Origin: Erythroxylum novogranatense
Taxonomy: Eukaryota > Streptophyta > Magnoliopsida > Malpighiales > Erythroxylaceae
Direction of reading: 5' to 3'
DNA length: 64,000 nucleotides
Assembly: GCA_029891385.1 (NCBI GenBank)
Contig: CM057231.1
Coordinates: forward strand, 64,711,103 to 64,775,102
Below, piece after piece: positions 10,482 to 20,289 of the stretch (position 1 is its first letter; every line of letters starts with the position of its first letter). The notes under the pieces were generated by a model, which saw only the letters and a list, made by a program, of their open reading frames with translations, made no database searches and was not told the DNA's origin. Both the position numbers and the translations under genes were made by a program.

Positions 10482-11628
10482 GCCATTCCTTTATATTTTA
10501 CATTGTACACCTTTAGAACATTATGCATAATTTTGTGGCCCTTTGCTTTAAGCGATAAATTTGGTCCCCAAATCAAACAATTTCTGCACTTGTTCTTTTG
10601 TGCCTTACATGCAAAGCATTTATAAGTTTCAACTTGATACTTGAGTTTTGTAAAATGCTCTCCATTCTTGAACGATAATTGGATCGACAAAATTTTAACT
10701 TTTGAAGTTTTCAAAACTAAGTAAATGGGAGCATGCTAACAAGGTAGCATTTTAAGTTTTAAGACTTGAGATTGATCATTGAGACAAAACCTTGTTGGAA
10801 GGATATTGAGCCAAATTTTCTTCTATATTTTGTGTGTGCATCTACTTAGTCCATTCTTCTCTAGAACTTGTGCCGCTTTTACTCAAAGCTTGATGGACTA
10901 GATTTTTGTTGATATGATAGGCGTTCCTTCTTTCAACCCTTTCCCCAAACACCAACCCTTAAATACTTTTCCCTTGCTAGCTCCTTGAGCCTTTTTGTTA
11001 TGAGCATTTGCATACATATTAAGATGATGTCGGTAGTCTATGTTTTGTAATTTAAAAAAAAATTGAAAAAGGAAAAAGTGTTAGTCTTGTGTATCCCGAA
11101 AAGGATACTAATGTGTTGTATCCCAAAGGATTAGCATCTCAAAATGAGATAGTCAAAAAAAAATGTGTATATTCAATTTATCTCGGTGTCTAGTTTTAGT
11201 TTTGTTGTTGACATCAATTCCTCACTTCATGCGCATGCTCATACTATTTCTTTCTTTCACTTCATCCATTCATTTAGCCTTCCGCTCATTACAACCCGAA
11301 AGACCTCTTGATTTTCAAATTGATAGTCTTTGTAGTGGAGAAATAAAATTGATACAAGCCTATGGTAGGAGATGTACTAAGCAGATTGAGAGAAAATATT
11401 CCTACTATACAAGTGAGTTGGCGTAAACACCATATCCCGAGTGATTCTGTTGTTCAATCTCGTGTGCTTAAATTCTTTCAATGTTTGTTTTATTAGCACT
11501 CTTTCAATTTCTGCGTTAGACTTACGATAAAGTGGATTGAGTCAATTTTGGTTATTGTTTGAACATGGGCAGAATTTTCTTTTACTCTTTCACCTTTTGA
11601 CTCTTATAAGCTTTGTTCAGAGTACAAA
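10482..11628 (+). other. C1 long 3' non-coding region
   Basis: About 1.15 kb without real ORFs but clearly conserved with B (19030-20268) and C2 (56236-57484). Shared blocks include CATGCTAACAA near 10731, GACTTGAGATTG near 10765, and AGGATATTGAGCC near 10800. An A-rich tract with short perfect hairpins lies at 11050-11165 (stem gtatcc/ggatac at 11091-11108; stem atctca/tgagat at 11136-11150). Confidence 0.6.
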
Positions 11629-11647
11629 GGTTTAAGTGTGGGGAATT
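11629..11647 (+). other. C1 terminal polypurine tract (copy 3)
   Basis: GGTTTAAGTGTGGGGAATT immediately before the 3' LTR start TGATTGG. This is the position expected of the functional polypurine tract. Confidence 0.8.
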
Positions 11648-13113
11648 TGATTGGACCAAATTTATACTATAAATCGGGCCCATTTCTTTAGTAATTATGC
11701 ATCATCGACTCTGATCTATAATTTTCGTGCTTATTTTGGTCCCGACATTGAATTTTGATAAATTGCATATTGTCAATATTTTGTTGTCATTTGTCATTAA
11801 TTCTGCATAATCTTTATTGGGACAATTGATACTGTAAATGGGTTGTATTTTGTAGGACCAAAGTAGTCAACAATTAAGAAGTCAACACGCCGCGAGTTCG
11901 CTGGGACGAATCAGACTCTCCATTCGCCGCGGCTAATTAATGGTGTTTAATTAATTACTGCGACGAGTGACCAAATTCATTCGCAGCGAACTGATCATTC
12001 GCAGCTTGCGAATGTCGGGTGACTCCGGACCAAAATGGCAAAAGTATCCTTTGTTCACCCGGCCCGCATTCCTATAAAACCTTACCATTTAGGGCAAATG
12101 AGGAGGGGGCCTACAAAAAGTTCTTCGTTTTCTCTTCTCTTCGTCTTCTCCGGTTTTCTTCGTTTCTTCTTTTACATTTTGTTTTTGATCTAACGGTCTC
12201 TCATTACGTGTTTGATTTGAGGTTTAGTCACTGATGACGATCATCATGATCATTTCCTTCATCTCTACTCTTTCGCATTCGCCGTCGAGCATGGTCTTGG
12301 TGATACTTCAACAATGATGGAGTCGTCTAGTAGTCATGAGTGGCTAAGCTCATAGTCTTCTGAAATGTTGCGAGGGTTGGAGTTCGAACTAAACACGGGT
12401 AATCAATCTTAGTTTAGGATTTCAGTAATGTATTTGCACAATCCGAAGTTGGTATTTTTGCAATATATTTACGATTGAATCTGCTATAGTTTAGTAGGAT
12501 GTTAGACTTTGATTTGTGTTATGGATTGACTATTGTTGAATCTTGTGCTTAAATACATGGAGTTCATGTATATCGGTTAAATGATTGCATTAACTAATTT
12601 AATCGCCTAGTTGTGTTTGATTGAATTGGTTGTGTTATTATTTGGTTGATTTAGTGCATTAATCAATCCATGCATACACTAAGGGTTTTAACAAGTTGTA
12701 ATTAATCGAGTTGATTAATTAATTCTTGGACTTAACGAGTTGTTAAGGTTTTATTTTGAAAATTAATGGATTTCAAACTGACATTATTTGACGATGATGA
12801 CCCGAGCTACATTTTCGTGGAGAGTTTTAGTAATTTGACTTCAAACTTGTTTAATTTCAATCATTTAGTTTTCTAAAAATTCTAAAACATTTATTCTTAT
12901 TTTGGCTTAGTTTAATTTCTAATTAATCAAATCAAAACCCTTCTATTGCTTTAATTGCATGCATCATTCAAACATTAGGCTAGTCTAGGATCGATTGATG
13001 CATTGGTTCCTTGAGAGTTGACAGAGGTTGCATCCTGTATTGCAATCCTTGGTATAAATTTAATTTGACGGTTTCGAGGATCAATTTTAATATTGAGCGA
13101 TAAACCGCCGATC
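11648..13113 (+). repeat. C1 3' LTR
   Basis: Direct repeat of 3522-4993, with TATA box CCTATAAAACC at 12071 and clearer CG cassettes (for example CATTCGCCGCGGCT near 11920). Differences from the 5' copy are mostly small indels in CG, CAG or CTG contexts. It ends GCCGATC before flanking LTR A sequence resumes. Confidence 0.9.
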
Positions 13114-13848
13114 GAGACAGGACCTCGGGTCCAGCGTATTGAGCCTCGGGCTCAATGTATTAGAACTTTAAGCCCAATGTTTGAAACCACGGCTCAGCGC
13201 AATGTGCCAATCCTTTGGGACGATTTCGGTATACGGTCACAACAATGAAATGAAAATGAAAAGTGTCACATGTGCATTGTATATACAAACAATTGAACAT
13301 GAATTGTGTTAAAGGCGTAAACGCCTTATAAATTTGAAATTGAATGCTTGTGATTATATGAATGTGTTAATATATATGATATGATGTGTATTGTGTATAT
13401 GCATGATTTGGGTGAACCATCGATGATGGTTTCTCATTGAGCTCATAAAACTCACCCAAAATTTGCAATTATTTTTCAGACTCGAAGAATACCTGTTAGG
13501 CAGCGGGCGTATGACATCTATTGGTTATTGAAGTAGAGAAGAGGTCGGGATCAGTTCGCGTCTACATTATTGTATTTTTATTTTTCTGAATTTTTATATT
13601 ACTGATGAGGTCAGTTTGTAAGGTTAACCGACTAAAATAAATTGTGTTTATGAAAAGGGCCTCGAGGCCAGTGAATTGTTTATATAAATTGTTTTCCGCA
13701 TAACATGTGATGTGTATGTATGTGTGTTAAAAAAAAGAAATTTATACTGAGTTTTGACTGAGGGATGTAGAACACCACCCTCGCGGGGCACGGACTCGGA
13801 TATCACCATCGATGTCAGGTTCGGGTCTTGTGGGAGTGGGGTGTTACA
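13114..13848 (+). repeat. Element A 3' LTR, right part
   Basis: Continuation of the LTR broken by C1. It carries the hairpin pair conserved in D and F (AACCAT...ATGGTT at 13415-13431, then TGAG...CTCA to about 13454) and the acceptor-like ATTATTTTTCAG ending at 13479. The LTR ends TGTTACA at 13848, after which reading frame of element B starts abruptly. A is therefore inserted in B. Confidence 0.75.
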
Positions 13849-15009
13849 AGTACTTTGTCCCAAACTGAGGAAGAGAGACTCATGAATGTTTTGAGGGAAC
13901 ATAAAAGAGTTATAGGGTGGACCTTAGCAGATATACCAGGCATTTGTCCAGCTGTTTGCACACATAGGATCTTATTGAGTGAAGGGTCAAAATCGGTGAG
14001 GAAACCTCAAAGAAGACTAAACCCATTTATCTTAGATGTCGTGAATAAGGAAATAACAAAGTTGTTGAGTGCAGGGATAATATATCCCATATCTGATAGT
14101 GAGTGGGTTAGTCCAATACATGTAGTGCCAAAAAAGAGTGGGATAATTGTGGTAAAAAATGATAGGGATGAGCTTATTCCTACCAGAGTGTAGAATTCAT
14201 GGCATGTGTGTATAAATTATAGACGATTAAATGACGCCACAAGAAAAGACCATTTCCCCCTCCCTTTTATTGATCAAATGCTTGAAAGGCTTGCGGGCAA
14301 ATCACATTATTATTTTTTGGATGGTTTCTCTGTGTACTTTCAAGTACCCATTGCACCAGAGGACCAAGACAAAACCACTTTTACATGCCCTTTTGACACC
14401 TTTGCATATCGAAGGATGCCTTTTGGTTTATGTAATGCCCCAGGTACTTTCCAGTGGTGTGTGATGCCTATTTTTTGTGAATTTTTAGAGGAATGTATGG
14501 AAGTATTTATGGATGATTTCACAGTCTATGGTGATTCTTTTGATGCTTGTTTATCCAGCCTTGCAAAAGTTTTACAAAGATGCATTGAAAAGAATTTGAT
14601 TTTGAATTTTGAGAAATGTCATTTCATGGTCAGTGAAGGAATCGTGCTTGGTCATTTAATTTCTAGCAAGGGGATTGAAGTGGATAAAGCTAAGATTGAG
14701 GTTATATCTTCTTTGCCTTACCCTATTTGTATTCGTGACATACGATCATTTTTGGGTCATGTAGGATTTTACAGACGCTTCATAAAGGATTTCAACAAAA
14801 TTGCGTTACCTCTCTCCAAGCTTCTACAAAAAGATGAAAATTTTGAATTTGATGATTCCTGCAAGAATGCCTTCAATATGCTGAAATCAAAACTCATCTC
14901 TCCACCTATTTTAGTTGCTCCTGATTGGCATTTACCTTTTGAACTTTCATGTGATGCATCTAATTATGCTGTAGGGGCTATGTTGGGTCAACGGGAGGAG
15001 AGACTATAA
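13849..15009 (+). pseudogene. B reverse transcriptase (Athila pol), one in-frame stop
   Basis: Would copy retrotransposon RNA into DNA. About 386 codons in one frame, broken only by TAG at 14191. It opens with the pre-RT segment REHKRVIGWTLADIPGI, followed by WVSPIHVVPKK, HFPLPFIDQMLERLAG, TFAYRRMPFGLCNAP, and the catalytic box VFMDDFTVYG (FMDD at 14506-14517, the form of YXDD used by this lineage). Then come GHVGFYRRFIKDF and the connection to RNase H, ELSCDASNYAVGAMLGQ. The best-preserved transposon gene in the window. The first catalytic Asp falls in FLDGFSVYFQVP. The frame ends at TAA 15007-15009, where RNase H continues with frameshifts. Confidence 0.93.
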
Positions 15010-15312
15010 AGAGTTATAACACGTGCCTCGAAAACTTTGGATCATTTCAACTCAACTATACCTGTTGAAAAAGAGCTGCATTTGCAATAGTTTTTCTTTA
15101 GAAAAATTTAGGCAATATTTGTTAAATTCACATGTTACCATTTTATTGATCATGCGGCTATTCGGTATCTCCTCAAGAAACCCTGATCGAAGCCTAGGCC
15201 GACGTCGATTGGGCATTGCTACTCCAAAATTTGATATCGAGATTAAGGATCGGCGGGGCGGCAAACCATGTAGCCGATCATTTGAGCATGCTACCTAACG
15301 ACACATAGGAGT
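15010..15312 (+). pseudogene. B RNase H domain, frameshifted
   Basis: RNase H would degrade RNA in RNA-DNA hybrids. Family segments are readable in alternating frames: ASKTLDHFNSTIPVEKEL (about 15025-15080), EKFRQYLLNSHVTI (about 15100-15145), DHAAIRYLLKK (about 15150-15180), FDIEIKDRRG (about 15230-15260) and VADHL near 15275. At least three indels are needed to read through. Whether these are mutations or base-call errors cannot be told here. Confidence 0.8.
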
Positions 15313-15431
15313 GGATTCTTACGAACTTACTTGTGATTTATTTCTGATTCGCTTTTGTGTGCTTCAATTATTAAAGAACCTTGGTATGCACATATTGTTA
15401 ATTACCTAATGTCTGGCTTACTCCTTCTTTT

Positions 15432-16631
15432 ATGTCTCGAGCACAAACTCAAAAGCTAAAGAGTGAAGCTCGGTATTACATTTGGGATGCCCCTTATCTG
15501 TGGAGAATGTGCAGTGACCAGGTGATCAGAAAATGTGTGCCTCAAGAAAAGTGTGATGATATAATTTCAGCTTGTCATTCCATAGTTTGTGGTGGTCATT
15601 TTAGTGCAAGGAAAACATCTAGGAAAATCCTCGAGTCTGGTTTTTATTGGCCTACACTTTTTAAGGATTCATTTAATTTTTGTCGGTCATGTGATAAATG
15701 TCAACGATTTGGAGGATTAGGTAAACGACATGAAATGCCACAACAACCTCTCTTATTTTGTGAAATCTTTGATGTTTGGGGAATCGATTTCATGGGCCCA
15801 TTTCCTCCATCTTTTGGCTTTGTGTATATCCTTTTAGCTATTGATTATGTGTCCAAGTGGATAGAGGCCATCCCCACTAGAAAAGATGATGCCCAAGCCG
15901 TGTCTAAATTTCTTAAGTCCAACATTTTTTGTCGATTTGGCATACCAAAAGCTATGGTGAGTGATAGGGGAACACATTTTTGCAATAGAGTCATTGATAA
16001 CTTGTTTTTCAAATTTGGGGTCACTCACAAAGTCTATACTGCATACCACCCATAAACCAACGGACAAGCTAAAGTTTCAAACAGAGAGGTGAAGCACATT
16101 TTGGAGAAAATTGTGAAGCCATCAAAGAAGGATTGGAGCCTTCGTCTCGAGGAAGCACTATGGGCATATCGGACTGCTTATAAATCCCCCAGAGGCATGT
16201 CCCTTATCGCTTTGATTTATGGAAAGGCTTGCCATTTGCACGTGGGCGGAACATAAAGCATATTAGGCGGTTAAACAATGCAATATGGATTTGGAATCTT
16301 CGGAATGGAGAGGAAGTTACAACTTCAAGAGCTCGAGGAATTGAGGTTAGAGGCATATGAGCATGCACGACTCTACAAGGAAAAAACAAAATTGATGCAT
16401 GATAAGATCATTCACAGAAAAAGCTTCAAGGAAGGAGACAAAGTCCTATTATTCAAGGCTCGGTTTGCTTTCAAACATGGGATTTTTAATACTCGTTAGG
16501 ATGGACCGTATCTAGTCATGAAGGTGCACAACTTTGGTATGGTAGAGCTTTTGCATGAAGAAACTGGAACACGACTCAAGGTGAATGGCCATCTTTTGAA
16601 GCTCTATCATAAGAACCAGGATCCACCTTAA
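15432..16631 (+). pseudogene. B integrase with stop and Glu-to-Lys at the catalytic position
   Basis: Integrase would insert the cDNA. An N-terminal HHCC zinc-binding segment (CHSIVCGGHF...CRSCDKCQ) leads into the core: first Asp in FDVWGIDFMGPFPP, second in AMVSDRGTHFCN, and exactly 35 residues later, in [10 protein letters not shown], a Lys codon (16071-16073) where the family has Glu. A stop (TAA, 16053-16055) replaces the expected Gln in YHPQTNGQ. Both changes fit C-to-T or G-to-A transitions. The C-terminal part ([19 protein letters not shown], then KEGDKVLLF) continues through one frameshift near 16245 and a stop at 16497, ending KNQDPP at 16631. Confidence 0.9.
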
Positions 16632-16689
16632 ACACTAGGTAGTTTCTTTCCTTTCACTTATCATATATTTGTGCTGATTGAAAATGGGA

Positions 16690-16742
16690 TTGACACTGAC
16701 ATTATTTTGCATGAATATGTTGAATAAGTGTAGGGGAGAAAC
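16690..16742 (+). other. B internal polypurine-like motif, copy 1
   Basis: AAGTGTAGGGGAGAAAC at 16726, about 100 bp after the pol stop, preceded by ttgcatgaatatgttg. C2 has the near-identical block at 53870-53903. Confidence 0.65.
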
Positions 16743-16934
16743 TACTTAGTATTGTTAGGTTTAGTTCAGATAGGTTTAGTTTAGTAGGATTTCGGTTCAG
16801 TAATTTTTAATAATCTCTCTTCTGGAACCCGTGATCTTAGTCAATGCATGATGCATGTAACTTGGTTGAAGAAATTTTGTGTATGAGTGGTCGGGAATAG
16901 TGATGCTTAGGATCTGTTAATTTTGGAAGCATTA

Positions 16935-17110
16935 AATCATGACGTGGGATGTGACGCTGCGGCGTGTACACAATAACACGCGCCGGGCGGCGGCGTTCAG
17001 AGAAGGACACGCCGTGACGTCTACTAATTAGTTCGCCGCGGCGTGCAACGATTGTGACACCGCGACGTGCAGAGATTATGACGCCGCGGCACGAGAGTTT
17101 CAAACGAAAC
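16935..17110. repeat. B cluster of CG-rich palindromic cassettes upstream of the ORF2 leader
   Basis: Roughly six copies of a motif like ACGCCGCGGCGTG spaced 25-35 bp (for example 17033-17045 and 17073-17085). Nearby sequence is AT-rich. This copy uses ACG.../...CGT flanks, unlike the TTCGC/GCGAA flanks of C1. Confidence 0.6.
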
Positions 17111-17346
17111 CCTAGAGGGGTTTAAATTCTATTTTTCTCCTCATTGCACGGCGGTTCTTCTCTTTACCTAGTGCCCTTTTAGTCATTTTATCTTCTAACC
17201 CTTCTAAACCCTACGACGTCCCTCTTTCACTCCGCCTCCCTCTCATTTTTGCACCGCGACTTCTCCTTCTTCCTTCCTCTTTGTCTGTGCTAGTGGCTCC
17301 CCTCAGCTCACCTCCATTATCCCTCGTTTGTCTCTTTGCTCCCTTT
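17100..17346 (+). promoter_or_regulatory. B pyrimidine-rich leader of ORF2 (possible internal promoter and 5' UTR)
   Basis: Two telobox-like AAACCCTA motifs (about 17105 and 17206), then a long C/T-rich tract (17210-17346) ending at a 5' splice site. The order matches C1 and C2. Teloboxes and C/T-rich leaders are common in plant housekeeping gene promoters; promoter activity here is inference. Confidence 0.45.
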
Positions 17347-17646
17347 GTAAGATATCTCTTCCCTCTGTCATTTTCATTTTTGTTTTGTAGATTTAGGTTT
17401 GCTTTTTACGACGACAACGGTTCACCGTGTCGCGGTGTGTTGAATGCTCGTCGCGTAGTCTGGGTTTCTTTCATCTCACCGCGGCGTGTCGAGTCCTCGC
17501 CGGGGCGTGTGGATTGATCTCATCTCGCCGCGACGTGTGATTCACACCTCACCGCGGCGTATGCAACCCAGCATGTTTTGCCACGGCGAAGCACTGTTGT
17601 GTTTGTTTTGTTTTACTAATTTTCTTTGTGTTTATTTTCTATTCAG
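17347..17646 (+). other. B putative leader intron before ORF2
   Basis: Donor CCCTTT|GTAAGA at 17347 and acceptor TTTTCTATTCAG ending at 17646, with the ORF2 ATG at 17651. The 300-nt interval holds about six CG-rich cassettes (17410-17590) and corresponds in position to 8765-9096 in C1. Confidence 0.55.
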
Positions 17647-17650
17647 GACA

Positions 17651-18861
17651 ATGCCTCGCACTAAGAACGCCTCCGTCCGTCCTACTTCTCCCTCCGATGT
17701 CTGCTTTTTCGATTTCCTCGACTTCTCTTCTAACCATTCGCCTTCTCCTTCTGGCCCTCGTCCTTCCACTTCTTCTCCTCCGGTCGACCCTGAGTATGCC
17801 GACCTAGCTGCTAAAATAGAAGCTAGGCCGCTACTTAAGGAGCGATTGTTCCCTCTTTTACCCTCCACTCACCCTTTCGTCCAACAACTCGGCTATTCTC
17901 AACTTTCCAGTTTAGTGCAGCCCAGGACTCCTAGAAATGACACATTCGTTCGTCATTTCTATACCTATGCCCGCCACCATGACATCTTTGATATTTGTTT
18001 CCGAGGTGTTACCGTTTCTCAACCCTTTACCCCTGCCGCCATCCGCGACCACTACCACCTTCCTCCCATTCTTAGCTGCCACTACGCCGACCTTATTCGG
18101 GACTACCTTGGGATGGCGTCCCTTACCATTTGTCCTCTGGTGCCGAATGGCATCAACCTCAGTGTCTCGAGATACATTCGTCATCTTGATCTTAAATCCC
18201 GAGGCCGTCCTTGGCTTCATTTCATCTGCAACAACGTTCTTCTACCACCCACCTTGCCTTAGTTCCCAAAGAAGCGGGCCTTGTACATTACCTCGATGGT
18301 TGGCGGCGGTTGATATTGCTCGAGGCAATCACTTCCGCCTCCGCCAATCCGTCCTCACTTCTACCCTCACCCATTCCATATTATTCCCTCACCTTGTTAG
18401 TGATCATTAAGGCCCACCTGGTCCGAAACTTCCTCTTGACAAAATTTTGAACCGCCTCCCTTTTCGATCGTCCACCTCAAACAACCCCATTTTCTAGCCC
18501 CACCACCCCTCCGCCACCACATTCTCCTTCACCACCCCCACCTCCTCCTTCCCTCCTGTTGTTCTTTGCTACACATATTGATGTGCCTCCCCCAAACATC
18601 CACCCCACCTTACCCTCCTCTTCCCCTTCTCCCTTGACCACACTCACTCATCAGGTTTCCGCCCTCACTCATCAGGTGGCCACCCTTCATGCCGCTTTTC
18701 TTCATTCCGAAGCCCAGCTAGCCGCCGATCGTCGATACCACCAGTGGATATATGCCTTGCTTGCGGCGCACCTCCACATTCGTCTTCCTCCTGCCGACGG
18801 TGATTCTTCGGCCGATCCTAGCTCATCTGCGGCTACTCCTCCTGATCCACGCCTACGATGA
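17651..18861 (+). pseudogene. B ORF2 (positional env-like ORF; plant-transposon-protein type)
   Basis: Best copy of the third Athila ORF. It reads MPRTKNASVRPTSPSD, a Ser/Pro-rich stretch, then an open body of about 200 residues with VDPEYADLAAKIEARP and RPWLHFICNNV, ending at a stop at 18262. One indel near 18240 restores LALVPKEAGLVHYLDGW. A Pro-rich linker and a terminal segment with heptad-like TLTHQVSALTHQVATL and QLAADRRYHQWIY follow, to 18861. The terminal part looks coiled-coil. I see no signal peptide or transmembrane segment, so a viral envelope function is not supported. Function unknown; the central segment resembles proteins annotated as putative plant transposon protein. Confidence 0.7.
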
Positions 18862-18994
18862 CCTGCGACTTAGTTTTGGCATTTTGTTCTCCATTGTTTT
18901 CTTTTCTTTTAATTTTCTCTTATTTCTCGGTTCTTAGCGCACTTTGTCTGACCATATTTTCCATCATCATTTATACCAAGTTTCTATTTTATTT

Positions 18995-19031
18995 TCATTG
19001 AGGACAATGTGTTATTTAAGTGTGGGGAGCT
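18995..19031 (+). other. B internal polypurine-like motif, copy 2
   Basis: ATTGAGGACAATGTG followed by ATTTAAGTGTGGGGAGC, after ORF2. Same bipartite motif as in C1 and C2. Confidence 0.65.
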
Positions 19032-20268
19032 TTTTCCATTGTGTTACTATTTGTTATGCTCCTTTTGACACTTTTTGTTGTGTATGTCAACCAATCTTGC
19101 TTATTGTTACAATTTTACACTTGGTGCATTCTCCTTGACCATTTTTGCAGAATGAAAATTTTTCTCAATTTAACTTCTTCCGCATTAAACTTTTGTACCT
19201 TTTGTGTTTCAAAGACCTTCAAGTTCAAACTGGTTTTGAGTTTATGAAAATACCTTCCATTCTTTTAATGATAATTGGTCTTGGCTAATTTTACCTTTGA
19301 TATTTTCAATACAAAGTGAATTCTGACATGCTAACAAAGTAACACTTTAAGTTTTGAGACTTGAGATTGTTCATTAAGATATTACCCTGTTAGAAGGATA
19401 TTTGAGCTAAATTTTTCTTTGATATTGTGTGCATCTGCTTATTTCATATCTCTCTAGAACTTGTTTTAACTCTTAATCAAAGCTTTATGGACTAGAATTT
19501 TGTTGATGTGATAGAGGCATTCTTTCTTTAACCCTTTTTCCCAAACACTTATCCCCCAAACACTTATCACTTGCTAGCCCCTTGAGCCATTTTTATTTAT
19601 GAGCACTTGCATATATGCACTCTTACATGATGTCAATAGTTTAATCTTATTAAAAAAAGAAGAAGAAGAAAAAAAATTGTGTGTTCCAAAAAGGAACAGA
19701 GAGTGTTTATCAATAAAAAAAGAATACACAAAAAAAGAGAAAAAAAAAGGAAAAAGAAAGAGAAAGAGCAATAACAATTCAAGCAGTATATAGCTCATAA
19801 ATAAATTAAAAAATAAAAAAATAATAGTGCCAAGATTAGTTTACCTTTTGACATTCAGTTCATAATTACAGTGCATGTGTTCATTTTTTTCTTTCTTCCA
19901 TTCCATCCATTCATCTAGCCCTCTATACATTACAACCCTGAAAAGTCCTCTTGATCTTCAAATTATAGTTTTTGTAGTGGAGAAATAGAATTGCTAGAAG
20001 CTTATGGTAGAGAATGGGTTAAGTAGATTGAGAGTGAAATATCCCGATGTGTGAGGAGAGAGCAAACACCTCGTATTGAGTGACATTTCTTTTATGCAAT
20101 CTCTTGAATTGAATTCTTTTAGTATTTGTTTTATTAGCATTCTTTCAATTTGCTTTGATTGAATTTTGATTAAGTGATTTCATGAAGTTCTTGTTATTGT
20201 TTTGAGCATGGACGAATTTTTATTTCACACTTGTATCTTTTTATTCTTATAAACTTTGTCCGAGTACA
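19032..20268 (+). other. B long 3' non-coding region
   Basis: About 1.24 kb homologous to C1 10482-11628. It includes ACATGCTAACAAAG near 19326, GACTTGAGATTG near 19358, and a purine/A-rich tract (19650-19825) with a perfect hairpin, stems tgttcc and ggaaca around five A residues (19682-19698). Open frames here are low-complexity and not credible. Confidence 0.6.
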
Positions 20269-20289
20269 AAGGTTTAAGTGTAGGGAATT
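20269..20289 (+). other. B terminal polypurine tract (copy 3)
   Basis: AGGTTTAAGTGTAGGGAATT directly before the 3' LTR start TGATTGAGCC. Confidence 0.75.

Larger units (their letters stand above)
3522..13113 (+). mobile_element. Element C1: full-length non-autonomous Athila-like LTR retrotransposon nested in LTR A
   Basis: Two LTRs of about 1.47 kb (3522-4993 and 11648-13113) in direct orientation enclose a 6.65-kb internal region. The order is PBS, gag, protease, ORF2, long 3' non-coding region, polypurine tract. The PBS resembles the tRNA-Asp-type site typical of Athila. Reverse transcriptase, RNase H and integrase are absent: sequence passes from just after protease straight into the region that follows integrase in element B. 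LTR ends are TG...(C)A. I could not see a clean target-site duplication (flanks cgcaca and gagaca). The coding remnants carry many frameshifts. Confidence 0.88.

Noticed and set aside
16935..17110. Regularly spaced GC-rich palindromes as a CRISPR-like array
   Set aside because: Plant nuclear context, degenerate repeats, spacers not uniform, no cas genes. They are cassettes inside retroelements.
19574..19798. Overlapping Lys-rich and Phe-rich ORFs on opposite strands
   Set aside because: Product of the purine-rich tract in the B 3' non-coding region.
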